A DNA stretch of 64,000 bases from the NCBI GenBank assembly GCA_947625835.1, contig CANQPY010000001.1, positions 1 through 64,000 on the forward strand, written 5' to 3'. This document shows, one piece after another, positions 32,094 to 40,961 of this stretch. The translations under genes were made by a program, and so were the position numbers. The number at the start of each line of letters is the position of its first letter. Within the stretch, counting starts at the first letter, position 1. The notes under the pieces were generated by a model. The model was not told the DNA's origin and made no database searches. It saw only the letters and a program-made list of their open reading frames with translations. The stretch is from an uncultured Clostridia bacterium (lineage in GTDB: Bacteria > Bacillota > Clostridia > TANB77 > CAG-508).

Positions 32094-33743
32094 ATGGGTA
32101 GGAAACCTAAACAAATACCTCAAGAATCATTATGGGGTGAAGAATTTAATTTACCACCACCTCAAGAAGAAGTAAAAAAAGTATTGAAAAAAGTAAATGA
32201 TAAAACAGATGCCCAAAAAATCAAATCTAAATTAACACCACTATCAGAGAAAATAGAAATTATTTCCCAAAATGTACATAAAGTATTAGGCCATTACAAA
32301 GACCAAATGGTAGTAATTAGGGATAAAGAAACCTTCCATAATTACATTAGTGCGGCTATTGAGCAAGGAATAATTGCTATAGATACTGAAACAGACAATA
32401 CAGTTGATACAGTGGCTTGTACTTTAATGGGTTTGGTTATATATACTCCAGGCCAAAAAAATGGATATGTGCCTGTACACCATGTAGATTATGTAACAAA
32501 TGAACTACTCCCAAACCAACTAACAGAAAAAGATATAAGAGAAGAACTAAACAGATTATTAGACAATAACACATATATAATAATGCACAACGCGATATTC
32601 GATATTCAAGTTATTTATACTACATGTGGTGTTTTCCTTCCATGCCACTGGGATACAATGGTGGGCGCAAGATTATTAAATGAGAATGAAAAATCATCAG
32701 GCTTAAAATATCAATATATAGATAAAATTGACCCTAACCAGCAAAAATATTCGATTGAGGAACTATTTGAAGGCTTATCATATGCTATTTTTCCTCCAGA
32801 ATTGTTTGCATATTATGCCTCAACTGATGGATATATGACCTATAAACTATATGAATATCAGGTAGAAGCATTTAAGGACCCAGAACAAGCAGGAATGTTT
32901 AGGATATTCAGAGAAACAGAAATGAATATCATTCCTATCTTGGCCAAAATGCAATTAAAAGGTGTAGCTTTTGACCACGATTATCAAGCACGACTATCTA
33001 AAAAATATAATAAAATATATGAAGAATGTGATGCTTTAGTAATGGAAGAACTACACAAATTTGATGATATAGTAGCCAAATGGAGATTAACACCAGAGGC
33101 TAATTACAAACCTCTCAATAGAAAGGGGGATGGGTTTAATAAATCCAAAAATGAGCAATTAGAAGATCCAATTAGTGCAGATTCACCCACGCAACTAGCA
33201 ATATTGCTATATGACATATTAAAAGCACCTGTAGTATCTAAAGATAAGCCAAGAGGTACAGGGGTAGAAGAACTAAAAGCTTTACAAGCCAAGCTAAATT
33301 TACCTCTAATAGATCTCATATTAAAGAAAAGAAATATTCAAAAATTACTAAATACATTTGTAGATAAACTACCTGGAGATGTAAGTAAAGTGGATGATAG
33401 AGTTCATGCAAGCTTCGGTTCTGTCATGACTGACACGGGCCGTTTCAACTCTTCATCGCCTAATTTGCAAAATATTCCCGCTAAGAATAAAGAGATTCGT
33501 TCAGTTTTTTGTGCAGGTAGAGCACAAGAAATAGAAAAAATATTTGATGGTTTCTTACATCTATATGATTATGATGAAGTAGAAACCCAAAGAGGTTGGG
33601 TAAAAGCAAAAGATCTAAAAACAACAGATTCATTGGTAGTAGAAGATGGCATCCTTAAAATTGCGTCTATTAGAGATCTAAATGGTATAATTCAAGTGTT
33701 CCCAGAAGAGGAAGAAAATAAAGGAGTGGAACATGCAGCATAA
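32094..33743 (+). CDS. DNA polymerase I (family A), N-terminal polypeptide: 3'-5' exonuclease and part of polymerase domain
   Basis: GIIAIDTETDNT...IIMHNAIFDIQVI exo motifs; SFGSVMTDTGRFNSSSPNLQNIPAKNKEIRSVF polymerase region; ends before motif A. Confidence 0.85.
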   Translation: MGRKPKQIPQESLWGEEFNLPPPQEEVKKVLKKVNDKTDAQKIKSKLTPLSEKIEIISQNVHKVLGHYKDQMVVIRDKETFHNYISAAIEQGIIAIDTETDNTVDTVACTLMGLVIYTPGQKNGYVPVHHVDYVTNELLPNQLTEKDIREELNRLLDNNTYIIMHNAIFDIQVIYTTCGVFLPCHWDTMVGARLLNENEKSSGLKYQYIDKIDPNQQKYSIEELFEGLSYAIFPPELFAYYASTDGYMTYKLYEYQVEAFKDPEQAGMFRIFRETEMNIIPILAKMQLKGVAFDHDYQARLSKKYNKIYEECDALVMEELHKFDDIVAKWRLTPEANYKPLNRKGDGFNKSKNEQLEDPISADSPTQLAILLYDILKAPVVSKDKPRGTGVEELKALQAKLNLPLIDLILKKRNIQKLLNTFVDKLPGDVSKVDDRVHASFGSVMTDTGRFNSSSPNLQNIPAKNKEIRSVFCAGRAQEIEKIFDGFLHLYDYDEVETQRGWVKAKDLKTTDSLVVEDGILKIASIRDLNGIIQVFPEEEENKGVEHAA

Positions 33744-35160
33744 AATAAAAATTAGAAAACCAGAAAAGAAACTAGTTGGGGGTGATTAAATGAAGTCCCT
33801 ATGTGTAGAGATATGCATAGGTATCCCATTGAATTGCTGGAAACTCCTAACGTAAAGCCGAGGACAACCAGCAGCCAAGCCTCTTTACTGAGGAAGGTTC
33901 AACGACTATCTCGCAAGAGAGTAGAAAGTAAGTACTTTCGAAGTGGTGGGTATCCATAATAAATGGATAAAGATATAGTCTAAACACCTGTGAAAATAGG
34001 TGGGGATAAAAATAATTATCCCATTATAGTGTAACGAACTATAATAAATGCATGTGTTCTCTCAACTAGAAGTAAAAACTGCAGTCTATAGTTCCAATGA
34101 TCCTGACATGCGTAAGACATATGAAGATGGTCTAGACTTGTATTCATTAGTTGGTTCCATGGCATATAATAAAAAATATGAAGAATGCTTGGAATTTTAT
34201 CCTGAAGGAACTGAACTAGAAATAGAAGGTAAAAAAATAGTTTGCGGGCGAAAAGAAATAACTAACGAAATTGGAAAAAAATATCGTCAATCTTCAAAAT
34301 CTATTCTGATAGGTAGTATATATCAAAGAGGTGTTCCCTCTATTGCTGAACAAATAAAGAAAACCCCAGAAGAAACAAAAGAAATAATGGATAATTTCTA
34401 CAAGGGTTTTCCTACCATGACTAAATGGTTTGAGGATAGTAAGAAATTTGCTTTAAAATATGGATACATGGATAATGCGGTTGGCAGAAGAAGAAGACTG
34501 CCTGCAGCATTGCTCCCCAAATATTCCATTACTACCTCAGTAACATCAGGTTCAGAAGGTTTTAATCCATTACTAGGGTGCAGCAACAAAATAGATACCA
34601 CTTTAATTGATAAATATAGAAAAAAATTAGAAGAAAGAGAATTCATATCTGCTAAAGATTATGAAGAGATTAAAAAGCAGGCAAAAGCTGAAGGTGTGGA
34701 GATTCACAATAATGGTGGACTGATAGCACAGGCGTTGAGGCAGTGTGTAAATTTCCAAGCTCAGAGCTTGGGCGCGGATATAGTCAAATTCGCAATGATT
34801 TTAGCAGATAAAGATCCAATTCTTAAAGATCTTGGTTTTGAAATGTTAATCCAAGTCCATGATGAGCTGATTGGTGAATGCCCTGCAGAAAATGCAGATA
34901 AAGTAGCAAAAAGATTATCAGAATTAATGTCCTCAACTGCGGAAAAAATGACAGATAATATTCCTTTTCCGGTAGATTGTTATGAAGTAAATAATTGGTA
35001 TGAAGATGAATTAAATACTTCTCTTCAAACACTGATGATGCATCATAAAGAACTATCTCAAGAAGACTTATATAAATTAGCATGTGAAGAACACCAAGAA
35101 TTACTTCCAGAAGCTATCCATGATGTAATATTTGAGGGAAAAGAATTAAGAATTTCTTAG
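33733..35160 (+). CDS. DNA polymerase I, C-terminal polypeptide, join(33733..33786,34057..35160)
   Basis: AAAGGAG-N6-ATG33733 gives MQHKIKIRKPEKKLVGGD|FSQLEVK across the intron; then FYKGFPTMTKWFEDSKKFA, VNFQAQSLGADIV, IQVHDELIGECP. Confidence 0.75.
33787..34056 (+). ncRNA. Group I self-splicing intron (270 nt, no ORF)
   Basis: Core-like elements AATTGCTGGAAACTCC, GGTTCAACGACTAT ... AAGATATAGTCT (P7 strands), terminal hairpins CACCTgtgaaaatAGGTG, GGGATAAaaataaTTATCCC, TATAGTgtaacgaACTATA; U before 5' site, G at 3' end; splicing restores GGD|FSQ. Confidence 0.88.
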
Positions 35161-35175
35161 TTTCTTAGAGAAATA

Positions 35176-35198
35176 TTGTGCTAGATTACATGTACAAT
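35176..35198 (+). promoter_or_regulatory. RHH operator-like motif TTGTGCTAGATTACATGTACAAT
   Basis: GCTARATTA core 39 nt before RHH start, shared with the other two RHH genes. Confidence 0.55.
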
Positions 35199-35218
35199 AA
35201 TTTAACAAGGAGTTATCT

Positions 35219-35380
35219 ATGGATAAAAGACTTATTAATTTTGAAATAGATGAGGAACTAAGAAAGAAAATAAAGAAAGAAGCGTATGATTTAGATTTAT
35301 CTATTTCTGCAGTACTTAGGCATATCATAGAAAATTATTTTAATGCTAAGGAAGAGAAAGATGAGAGTGTCAGGATTTGA
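35219..35380 (+). CDS. Ribbon-helix-helix (Arc/CopG-like) protein, 53 aa
   Basis: MDKRLINFEIDEELRKKIKKEAYDLDLSISAVLRHIIENYFNAKEEKDESVRI; AAGGAG RBS; not in ORF track because short. Confidence 0.75.
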   Translation: MDKRLINFEIDEELRKKIKKEAYDLDLSISAVLRHIIENYFNAKEEKDESVRI

Positions 35381-37301
35381 AGCGCTTGTAGATAGGATAA
35401 CCAAAGAAGAATTATACCAATATGTAGTGGTAGAACGCCATACCAATAGAGAAGCAAAACAACATTTTAATATTGGGTCTAGTGATACTCTTCTGAAACT
35501 TTTAAAATATTATGGGTTAAAAAAACCCACGAAGAAAGAAATATTACTTACCAAGGCATCAAAGGAAGAACTTTACCAATATTATATAGTTGAAAACCAT
35601 ACATTTAAGGAGTGCATAGAAAAATTCAATTTGGGTAGTTTCCCACAACTTAAAAAACTATGTAACTACTACAATATTGTTAAAAATGAGCCTATAGAAG
35701 AGATAATAAAAAGAGTACCTAAAAATGAAATAATTAGATATTATATAGAAGAAAAACACAGCCATGATGAAACTCTTGAATATTTTAATTTAGGTGCTGA
35801 TGCTTTTTATTATCTTTTAAAGCTATATGATATAGTTAAAGAAAGATTCAATTGGGGAAAATTTCAAAATAAACCCACAAAAGAAGCATTATATAATTTA
35901 TATGTTGTACAAAATAAAACAGCGATAGATATATCCGCAGAATATAACATAAGTAAAGGATTAATTATTCGACTTCTCAAAGAATATGGTATAAGCTTAA
36001 AAACCATGTCAGAAAATGTCAGGTTGGGTAGAGAAAAAGTTTATAAATTATATGGATCTAAAGAAAATTACTGTAAAGCAACAAACAATAAAGTACAGCA
36101 AACTATGCTAAAAAAGTATGGTTTTAATACATATTCTCAGATGCCTGATTATAATGATAGAGTTAAATCAACTAACTTGAAAAAATATGGCGTAGAGTAC
36201 TATACCCAATCTCAAGAGAATAGAGATAAAATTAGTGAAAAACTAAAAGAAAAAATTAATGAATTAGGGTATGCAAAACTAAGTCAAGCCTCATTAGATG
36301 AAAAATTGCTCAAATTACTATATAATGAAGAGGAATCTGTAAAATTCCTAAATACATTTAAAGAACCCCCCACACCATTTCAACTTCAACAACAATTTAA
36401 TTGTGGACAAACAGTTATAAGCCATTGGATAGAAAGATGCAATTTACAACCCTATGTAAGCTATGTGGTAAGCAACCCTGAAAAAGAAATAGAAGAATAT
36501 CTAAAATCCCTAAATGTTTGTTACCAAATGCACAGTAGGCTTACTTTAGATAGTAAGAAAGAGCTAGATTTTTATCTGCCCGACTACAATATAGGTATCG
36601 AATTTAATGGTACTTATTGGCATTCAAGTTTGATTAAAGATAAAAATTACCATTATAATAAATCAATAGAGGCTGAAACTAAAGGAATAAGAATAATTCA
36701 TATTTGGGAGTATGAGTGGGAAGATTCAAAACAACGTGAGAAAATATTATCTCTCCTAAAGATAGCATGTAATAAAGTAAATACAAAAATTTACGCACGT
36801 AATTGTACAATTAAAGAAATTACAAATAGAGAAGCAAAACCTTTTAACGAAGCCAACCATTTACAGGGGCATAGAAATGCCCAAGTAACCTATGGTTTAT
36901 TTTATAATGATAGATTAGTACAACTAATGTCCTTTAGTAGAACTAGGTATAATAAAAACCTAACTGGTGGTAATGATTGGGAAATAATCAGAGGATGTCC
37001 GGCAAGCAACAACATAGTTGTTGGTGGTGTAAGTAAGCTATTTAAACATTTTCTTAAAGAATACAATCCAGATCATGTTTTTAGTTACTGTGATTTCAAT
37101 AAGTTCGATGGTAGAGGCTATGAAGCAATTGGTATGAAATTTGCAGGGTATACTGGACCAGATATGAAATGGTTACTACAAAATGGCCAGGTAGTTTCTA
37201 GACAGCCTTCAAAGCATAAAGAACTGAAAGAGATCTCTAAAGCTCAGCTTTGGGGGGCAGGCAGTAAAAAATATATGTGGGAGAAACCTACGCAGAACTA
37301 A
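35361..37301 (+). CDS. Homing-type endonuclease: HTH-repeat array + KYG motifs + Vsr/PD-(D/E)xK nuclease
   Basis: Four ~45-aa repeats (KEELYQYYIVENHTxxE..xFNLG), two LKKYG..xxSQ motifs, KELDFYLPDYNIGIEFNGTYWHSS nuclease motif. ATG35361 overlaps RHH stop. Confidence 0.75.
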   Translation: MRVSGFEALVDRITKEELYQYVVVERHTNREAKQHFNIGSSDTLLKLLKYYGLKKPTKKEILLTKASKEELYQYYIVENHTFKECIEKFNLGSFPQLKKLCNYYNIVKNEPIEEIIKRVPKNEIIRYYIEEKHSHDETLEYFNLGADAFYYLLKLYDIVKERFNWGKFQNKPTKEALYNLYVVQNKTAIDISAEYNISKGLIIRLLKEYGISLKTMSENVRLGREKVYKLYGSKENYCKATNNKVQQTMLKKYGFNTYSQMPDYNDRVKSTNLKKYGVEYYTQSQENRDKISEKLKEKINELGYAKLSQASLDEKLLKLLYNEEESVKFLNTFKEPPTPFQLQQQFNCGQTVISHWIERCNLQPYVSYVVSNPEKEIEEYLKSLNVCYQMHSRLTLDSKKELDFYLPDYNIGIEFNGTYWHSSLIKDKNYHYNKSIEAETKGIRIIHIWEYEWEDSKQREKILSLLKIACNKVNTKIYARNCTIKEITNREAKPFNEANHLQGHRNAQVTYGLFYNDRLVQLMSFSRTRYNKNLTGGNDWEIIRGCPASNNIVVGGVSKLFKHFLKEYNPDHVFSYCDFNKFDGRGYEAIGMKFAGYTGPDMKWLLQNGQVVSRQPSKHKELKEISKAQLWGAGSKKYMWEKPTQN

Positions 37302-37418
37302 CCCCAGAACAAATAAGGGGAGTGTTAAGCGGAGAAATAAATGGTCTCTGGAATGGATTGTCTTAAAAACAAATAATAGAAGGACTTAAAAAACACCTCA
37401 AGCCCAATTTTTATAATT

Positions 37419-38264
37419 ATGCAGATAACAGACGATGATCTTTACTTCTATTATGGAAGCAAATATTTAAACCTAAATAGTAGATATAAACAAGCGCCAG
37501 ATTTATTTAATGAGGAAAGAAAAAAGCTATCTAAGGGAGGAGGCTCTAGAGAAGACATAATAGCATATGCTAAAAAATCTCTAAGGGCCCCGCTGCCCAA
37601 TGAACAAGAATATATTAAGAGGGAAGATTGGCTTCCCTTTGAAGATTTAACTGGTGAAAGACAAGAAGTATTAGATAACCCTATTTGGAATAAAACTCAA
37701 AAATTTATATTTGAAAATTTTAAACCCTCATCTACTTCTCTTATTATTCAAAGATGCAGCAGCAGAAAGCCTTATATAGATAATGGTAATTACAAATATA
37801 CCAAATTATTGCAGGAACACAAACTATGCGACCTTGCTGTTGCTTCATTAGAGATAATTCCTATAAATTTTACCATTTATTATCCATTTAGGCAGTATGA
37901 TTGGAATGATAAATTTGAAACTCCAGAACTGACAGAATATGCTATAAATAGAAAGACAAATAGAATTATCCAATTTATAGATCATTTTGGGTATCAAAAG
38001 ATACTTATTCTAGGGCCAGGGTTTGAACATGACACTTATTATAAAACCATTACAGATAAACTAAAAGAACATTATGGAACTTCAAAGGAAATTCATTTTG
38101 TAATGGATGAAGAAACGACAAATAAGTGTATCGAAACTATGAATGGGTACAAAGGATTAGCAAAAGTCAGATACCCCAATCTTAAACCTACTCAAGAAAG
38201 AATTTGCAGTTTGTTAGGGGTAGAAAACCCTCAAAAGAAGATTGAGAAGGTAAAATTATGGTAA
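37419..38264 (+). CDS. DUF5591/ArcS-like protein, possible 7-deazaguanine-related
   Basis: LIIQRCSSRKPY...LAVASLEIIPINFTIYYPFRQYDW recalls the CSxxKPYS...S..G.vPrE...YP..hYD pattern of ArcS/ArcTGT-associated domains. Confidence 0.5.
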   Translation: MQITDDDLYFYYGSKYLNLNSRYKQAPDLFNEERKKLSKGGGSREDIIAYAKKSLRAPLPNEQEYIKREDWLPFEDLTGERQEVLDNPIWNKTQKFIFENFKPSSTSLIIQRCSSRKPYIDNGNYKYTKLLQEHKLCDLAVASLEIIPINFTIYYPFRQYDWNDKFETPELTEYAINRKTNRIIQFIDHFGYQKILILGPGFEHDTYYKTITDKLKEHYGTSKEIHFVMDEETTNKCIETMNGYKGLAKVRYPNLKPTQERICSLLGVENPQKKIEKVKLW

Positions 38265-38274
38265 AAAAAAATAG

Positions 38275-38303
38275 TTGACTCTTTTCCATACTTCTATTAT
38301 AAT
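38275..38303 (+). promoter_or_regulatory. Promoter TTGACT-N17-TATAAT
   Basis: ATAGTTGACT ... TATAAT. Confidence 0.8.
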
Positions 38304-38334
38304 ACTGGCAGAAATTAAGTGAGAGGTATAAGAA

Positions 38335-39093
38335 ATGGAAAAGAAAGAGCTGAATGAGCAAATTGAGATTTTCAGGTCGAGGATTGAAAATGAAGAGAAT
38401 GTAATTGCTAATAAATTTGTAAATATTTTTTATCATTTTCTCCCCGAAGGAATTAACATTACAGGTTATAAATACAGTAGAAATCTTGGATTTACAGCAT
38501 ATGTTGAAGCTAACAAAGTTGCAAATCTTGCCATTACTTGGGACAACTTTACCAAGGGTTTCCATACCCGTTTGTGCGGTATGGATATTACCAAAGATAA
38601 TTGTATAAATGTTTTCATAATGAATGACCTTTGGAAGCACCAAGAAGAAATTGAAGCTGAAGTTGCTGAAAAGATCAATTATGATTTGATAGATGCCCTG
38701 ATAAATAAATTTGAAGAATTGAAACGTGAATTACTTGTAATTGAAGCACAAGAGGAAGAGGAACTTAAAGATAAGCTGTTTACTGTAGGTAATGTATTCC
38801 ATCAAGGCGATGCGTCCTATCAGGGCGATAAGATTAAAACTGAAAAGGGACTTCTTGGGTTGTTTGCAGGTAATTGGTATGTTCTTCACCACAATGTTTG
38901 GGATGTTGAGGTTAGAGTTATAGCCAGTAAACCCAATGCCAAGAAATTCCAATATAAGGTCACTTGGATGGAAGATGGTGATGAAATGACCAAAGAAGGA
39001 TGTTTGAAAAAAGAACACGTTGTAGATTTTGTCCATTGGGAAAACAGATGCAATAAAAGGGACGACAATGATACCAGTTGGTTCATTAAATAA
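38335..39093 (+). CDS. Hypothetical protein
   Basis: 252-aa ORF behind a strong promoter and RBS. Confidence 0.5.
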   Translation: MEKKELNEQIEIFRSRIENEENVIANKFVNIFYHFLPEGINITGYKYSRNLGFTAYVEANKVANLAITWDNFTKGFHTRLCGMDITKDNCINVFIMNDLWKHQEEIEAEVAEKINYDLIDALINKFEELKRELLVIEAQEEEELKDKLFTVGNVFHQGDASYQGDKIKTEKGLLGLFAGNWYVLHHNVWDVEVRVIASKPNAKKFQYKVTWMEDGDEMTKEGCLKKEHVVDFVHWENRCNKRDDNDTSWFIK

Positions 39094-39112
39094 TTAAAGA
39101 AAATGTATGAAC

Positions 39113-39138
39113 AGGTGGTAGTAAAAACACTACCACCT
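39113..39138 (+). terminator. Intergenic hairpin
   Basis: AGGTGGTAGT-aaaaac-ACTACCACCT; no U tract. Confidence 0.5.
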
Positions 39139-39180
39139 ACATACTAATCAAAATAAATAAATTAAAAGGATAGTATTTAT

Positions 39181-39657
39181 ATGGCAGTAGAAAAACATAT
39201 TCCTAAAGATGCAGAAGGCTATATTACACCAAACCATTATTACGGGCAAAATTATCAATTGCTTGACGTAATTGAAGATCAGCTATCCCCAGAGGGTGTA
39301 AGAGGATTTACAAAAGGCTTAATTTTCAAATATCTATATGGATGCGTAGATGATACAACATTGCGCAGATGTACAAAGGCAAAATACTATCTTGATGAAT
39401 TAATTATTTATTGTAAGAATCATGGGGAAACAATCCCTGAAGATAATAACCTTAAACCCAAATATTATAATAAGGGAAAAATTGAAGTTATTGATATCCT
39501 TGAAGACCAACTATCAAAAGAGGAATTAAAAGGTTTCTATCTTGGTATGGTGATTAGATATCTTACAAGAGAGGGAAAAAAGAACGGTTTGGAAGATCTT
39601 CTAAAAGCAAAATACTATCTTGATAGATTCATTACAAACTTGGAAGGTGGTTTATAA
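39181..39657 (+). CDS. Tandem DUF3310-like protein
   Basis: Two copies of (H)YY..xIxVIDxxEDQLSxE...GF..GxxxxYL......LxxxxKAKYYLDxxI. Confidence 0.6.
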   Translation: MAVEKHIPKDAEGYITPNHYYGQNYQLLDVIEDQLSPEGVRGFTKGLIFKYLYGCVDDTTLRRCTKAKYYLDELIIYCKNHGETIPEDNNLKPKYYNKGKIEVIDILEDQLSKEELKGFYLGMVIRYLTREGKKNGLEDLLKAKYYLDRFITNLEGGL

Positions 39658-39905
39658 TGAATCCCATTGAAATTGCAGGTATTATAGCATCCCTATTTAT
39701 TGTTGTTTCTATGTGTTTTAAGACAACAACATTTAAGGGTACTATCATTATGAGAATTATAAATGGTTTAGGTAGTATAGTATTTGTAGTTTATGGGGCT
39801 TTACTTCCAGCACTTGCAACACTTATTACTAATGCTTGTGCCTTTGTAATAAATCTATTTTATCTAATAAAGGAAATTAAAGATCATTATAAAAACAATC
39901 AATGA
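39657..39905 (+). CDS. YgjV-like small membrane protein
   Basis: EIAGIIASLFIVVSMCFKT..FKGTIIMRIINGLGSIVFVVYGALLPALATLITNACAFVINLFYLIKEI; multiple TM segments. Confidence 0.55.
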   Translation: MNPIEIAGIIASLFIVVSMCFKTTTFKGTIIMRIINGLGSIVFVVYGALLPALATLITNACAFVINLFYLIKEIKDHYKNNQ

Positions 39906-40010
39906 ATATTGCATAAATAGATGAACAATCATAAAATTGGATTTAAAAAGTCCAGGGACGTGTTACACTAACCTTACTGTCCATAAACCTAAAGGTGGCT
40001 TAAACGATTC

Positions 40011-40048
40011 AAGGTCGGCCACTGTATCTTTAGTGGTCGACCTTTTTT
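40011..40048 (+). terminator. Strong terminator hairpin upstream of queC
   Basis: AAGGTCGGCCACT-gtatcttt-AGTGGTCGACCTT-TTTT. Confidence 0.9.
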
Positions 40049-40138
40049 AATATATGTATATAAGGGTATTTTCGATATCTTCATACCCATAATAATTCTT
40101 CTAAGATATAATGATTATTTAGGAGACAAAAAAGTAAA

Positions 40139-40936
40139 ATGAAGTGTGTAGTAAGTTTAAGTGGTGGTAGAGATAGTGCTACCTGCCTTGGTGTTGCAGT
40201 TGATAAATATGGTGCAGAGAATGTGTATGCCATGGGATTTGAATATGGTAGTAAACATCCTCAAGAACTAGAGCATGCAAAGAAAATTGCAGCCTATTAT
40301 AATGTACCTTATCAAATTGTTACTATCAACCCAGAAATTTTTAATGGTTCCACATGTACCTTACTTCAAGGATCAGAAAAAGAAGTACAAAAAGGTAAGA
40401 CATATACTGAAATACTAGCAGAAAAAGAAGGTAAAGTTGATACATATGTACCCTTCAGAAATGGTTTATTTTCAGCATATGTGGCAGCTAAAGCGGAAAG
40501 TTTAGTACAGCAATTTGATGAAGATGTAGTAGTTATGTTAGGGCAGCACGCAGATGATAGTGGCTATTACATTGATGAACATGGTAATGAAATGTTAGAT
40601 GAATCAAAAGCTGCCTATCCAGATTGTACAGTTTCATTTGTAAAAGCATTTGAAAAAGTGGTGGAAGTTAGTTCAGTAGGTAGAGTTCATTACGAAGCAC
40701 CCTTTGTTAAGATGCACAAATGGGAACTAATAAAAATGGGGTTAGGGCTTAAGAAGAGGGTTCCATATGAACTGTGCTTTAGTTGTTACGACCCTGTTTA
40801 TGAAAATGGCGAATGGGTGGAATGTAAGAACTGTGCTACTTGTTTAGATGTAAAACAAGCAATGGATAAAACACTTGATAAAATTCAAAGTGAAAATCCA
40901 GAACTATATGAAGAAGTAAAATATTTAAGAAATTAA
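40139..40936 (+). CDS. queC: 7-cyano-7-deazaguanine synthase
   Basis: VSLSGGRDSATCLGVAV PP-loop; C-terminal CFSCYDP...CKNCATC Zn motif. Confidence 0.85.
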   Translation: MKCVVSLSGGRDSATCLGVAVDKYGAENVYAMGFEYGSKHPQELEHAKKIAAYYNVPYQIVTINPEIFNGSTCTLLQGSEKEVQKGKTYTEILAEKEGKVDTYVPFRNGLFSAYVAAKAESLVQQFDEDVVVMLGQHADDSGYYIDEHGNEMLDESKAAYPDCTVSFVKAFEKVVEVSSVGRVHYEAPFVKMHKWELIKMGLGLKKRVPYELCFSCYDPVYENGEWVECKNCATCLDVKQAMDKTLDKIQSENPELYEEVKYLRN

Positions 40937-40961
40937 AATTTGGAGGCAAAATAAATAAATT

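Noticed and set aside
33780-34060. Intron encoding a homing endonuclease
   Set aside because: Only ~270 nt with no meaningful ORF; the nearby endonuclease (35361) is outside the intron, though it could act in trans.
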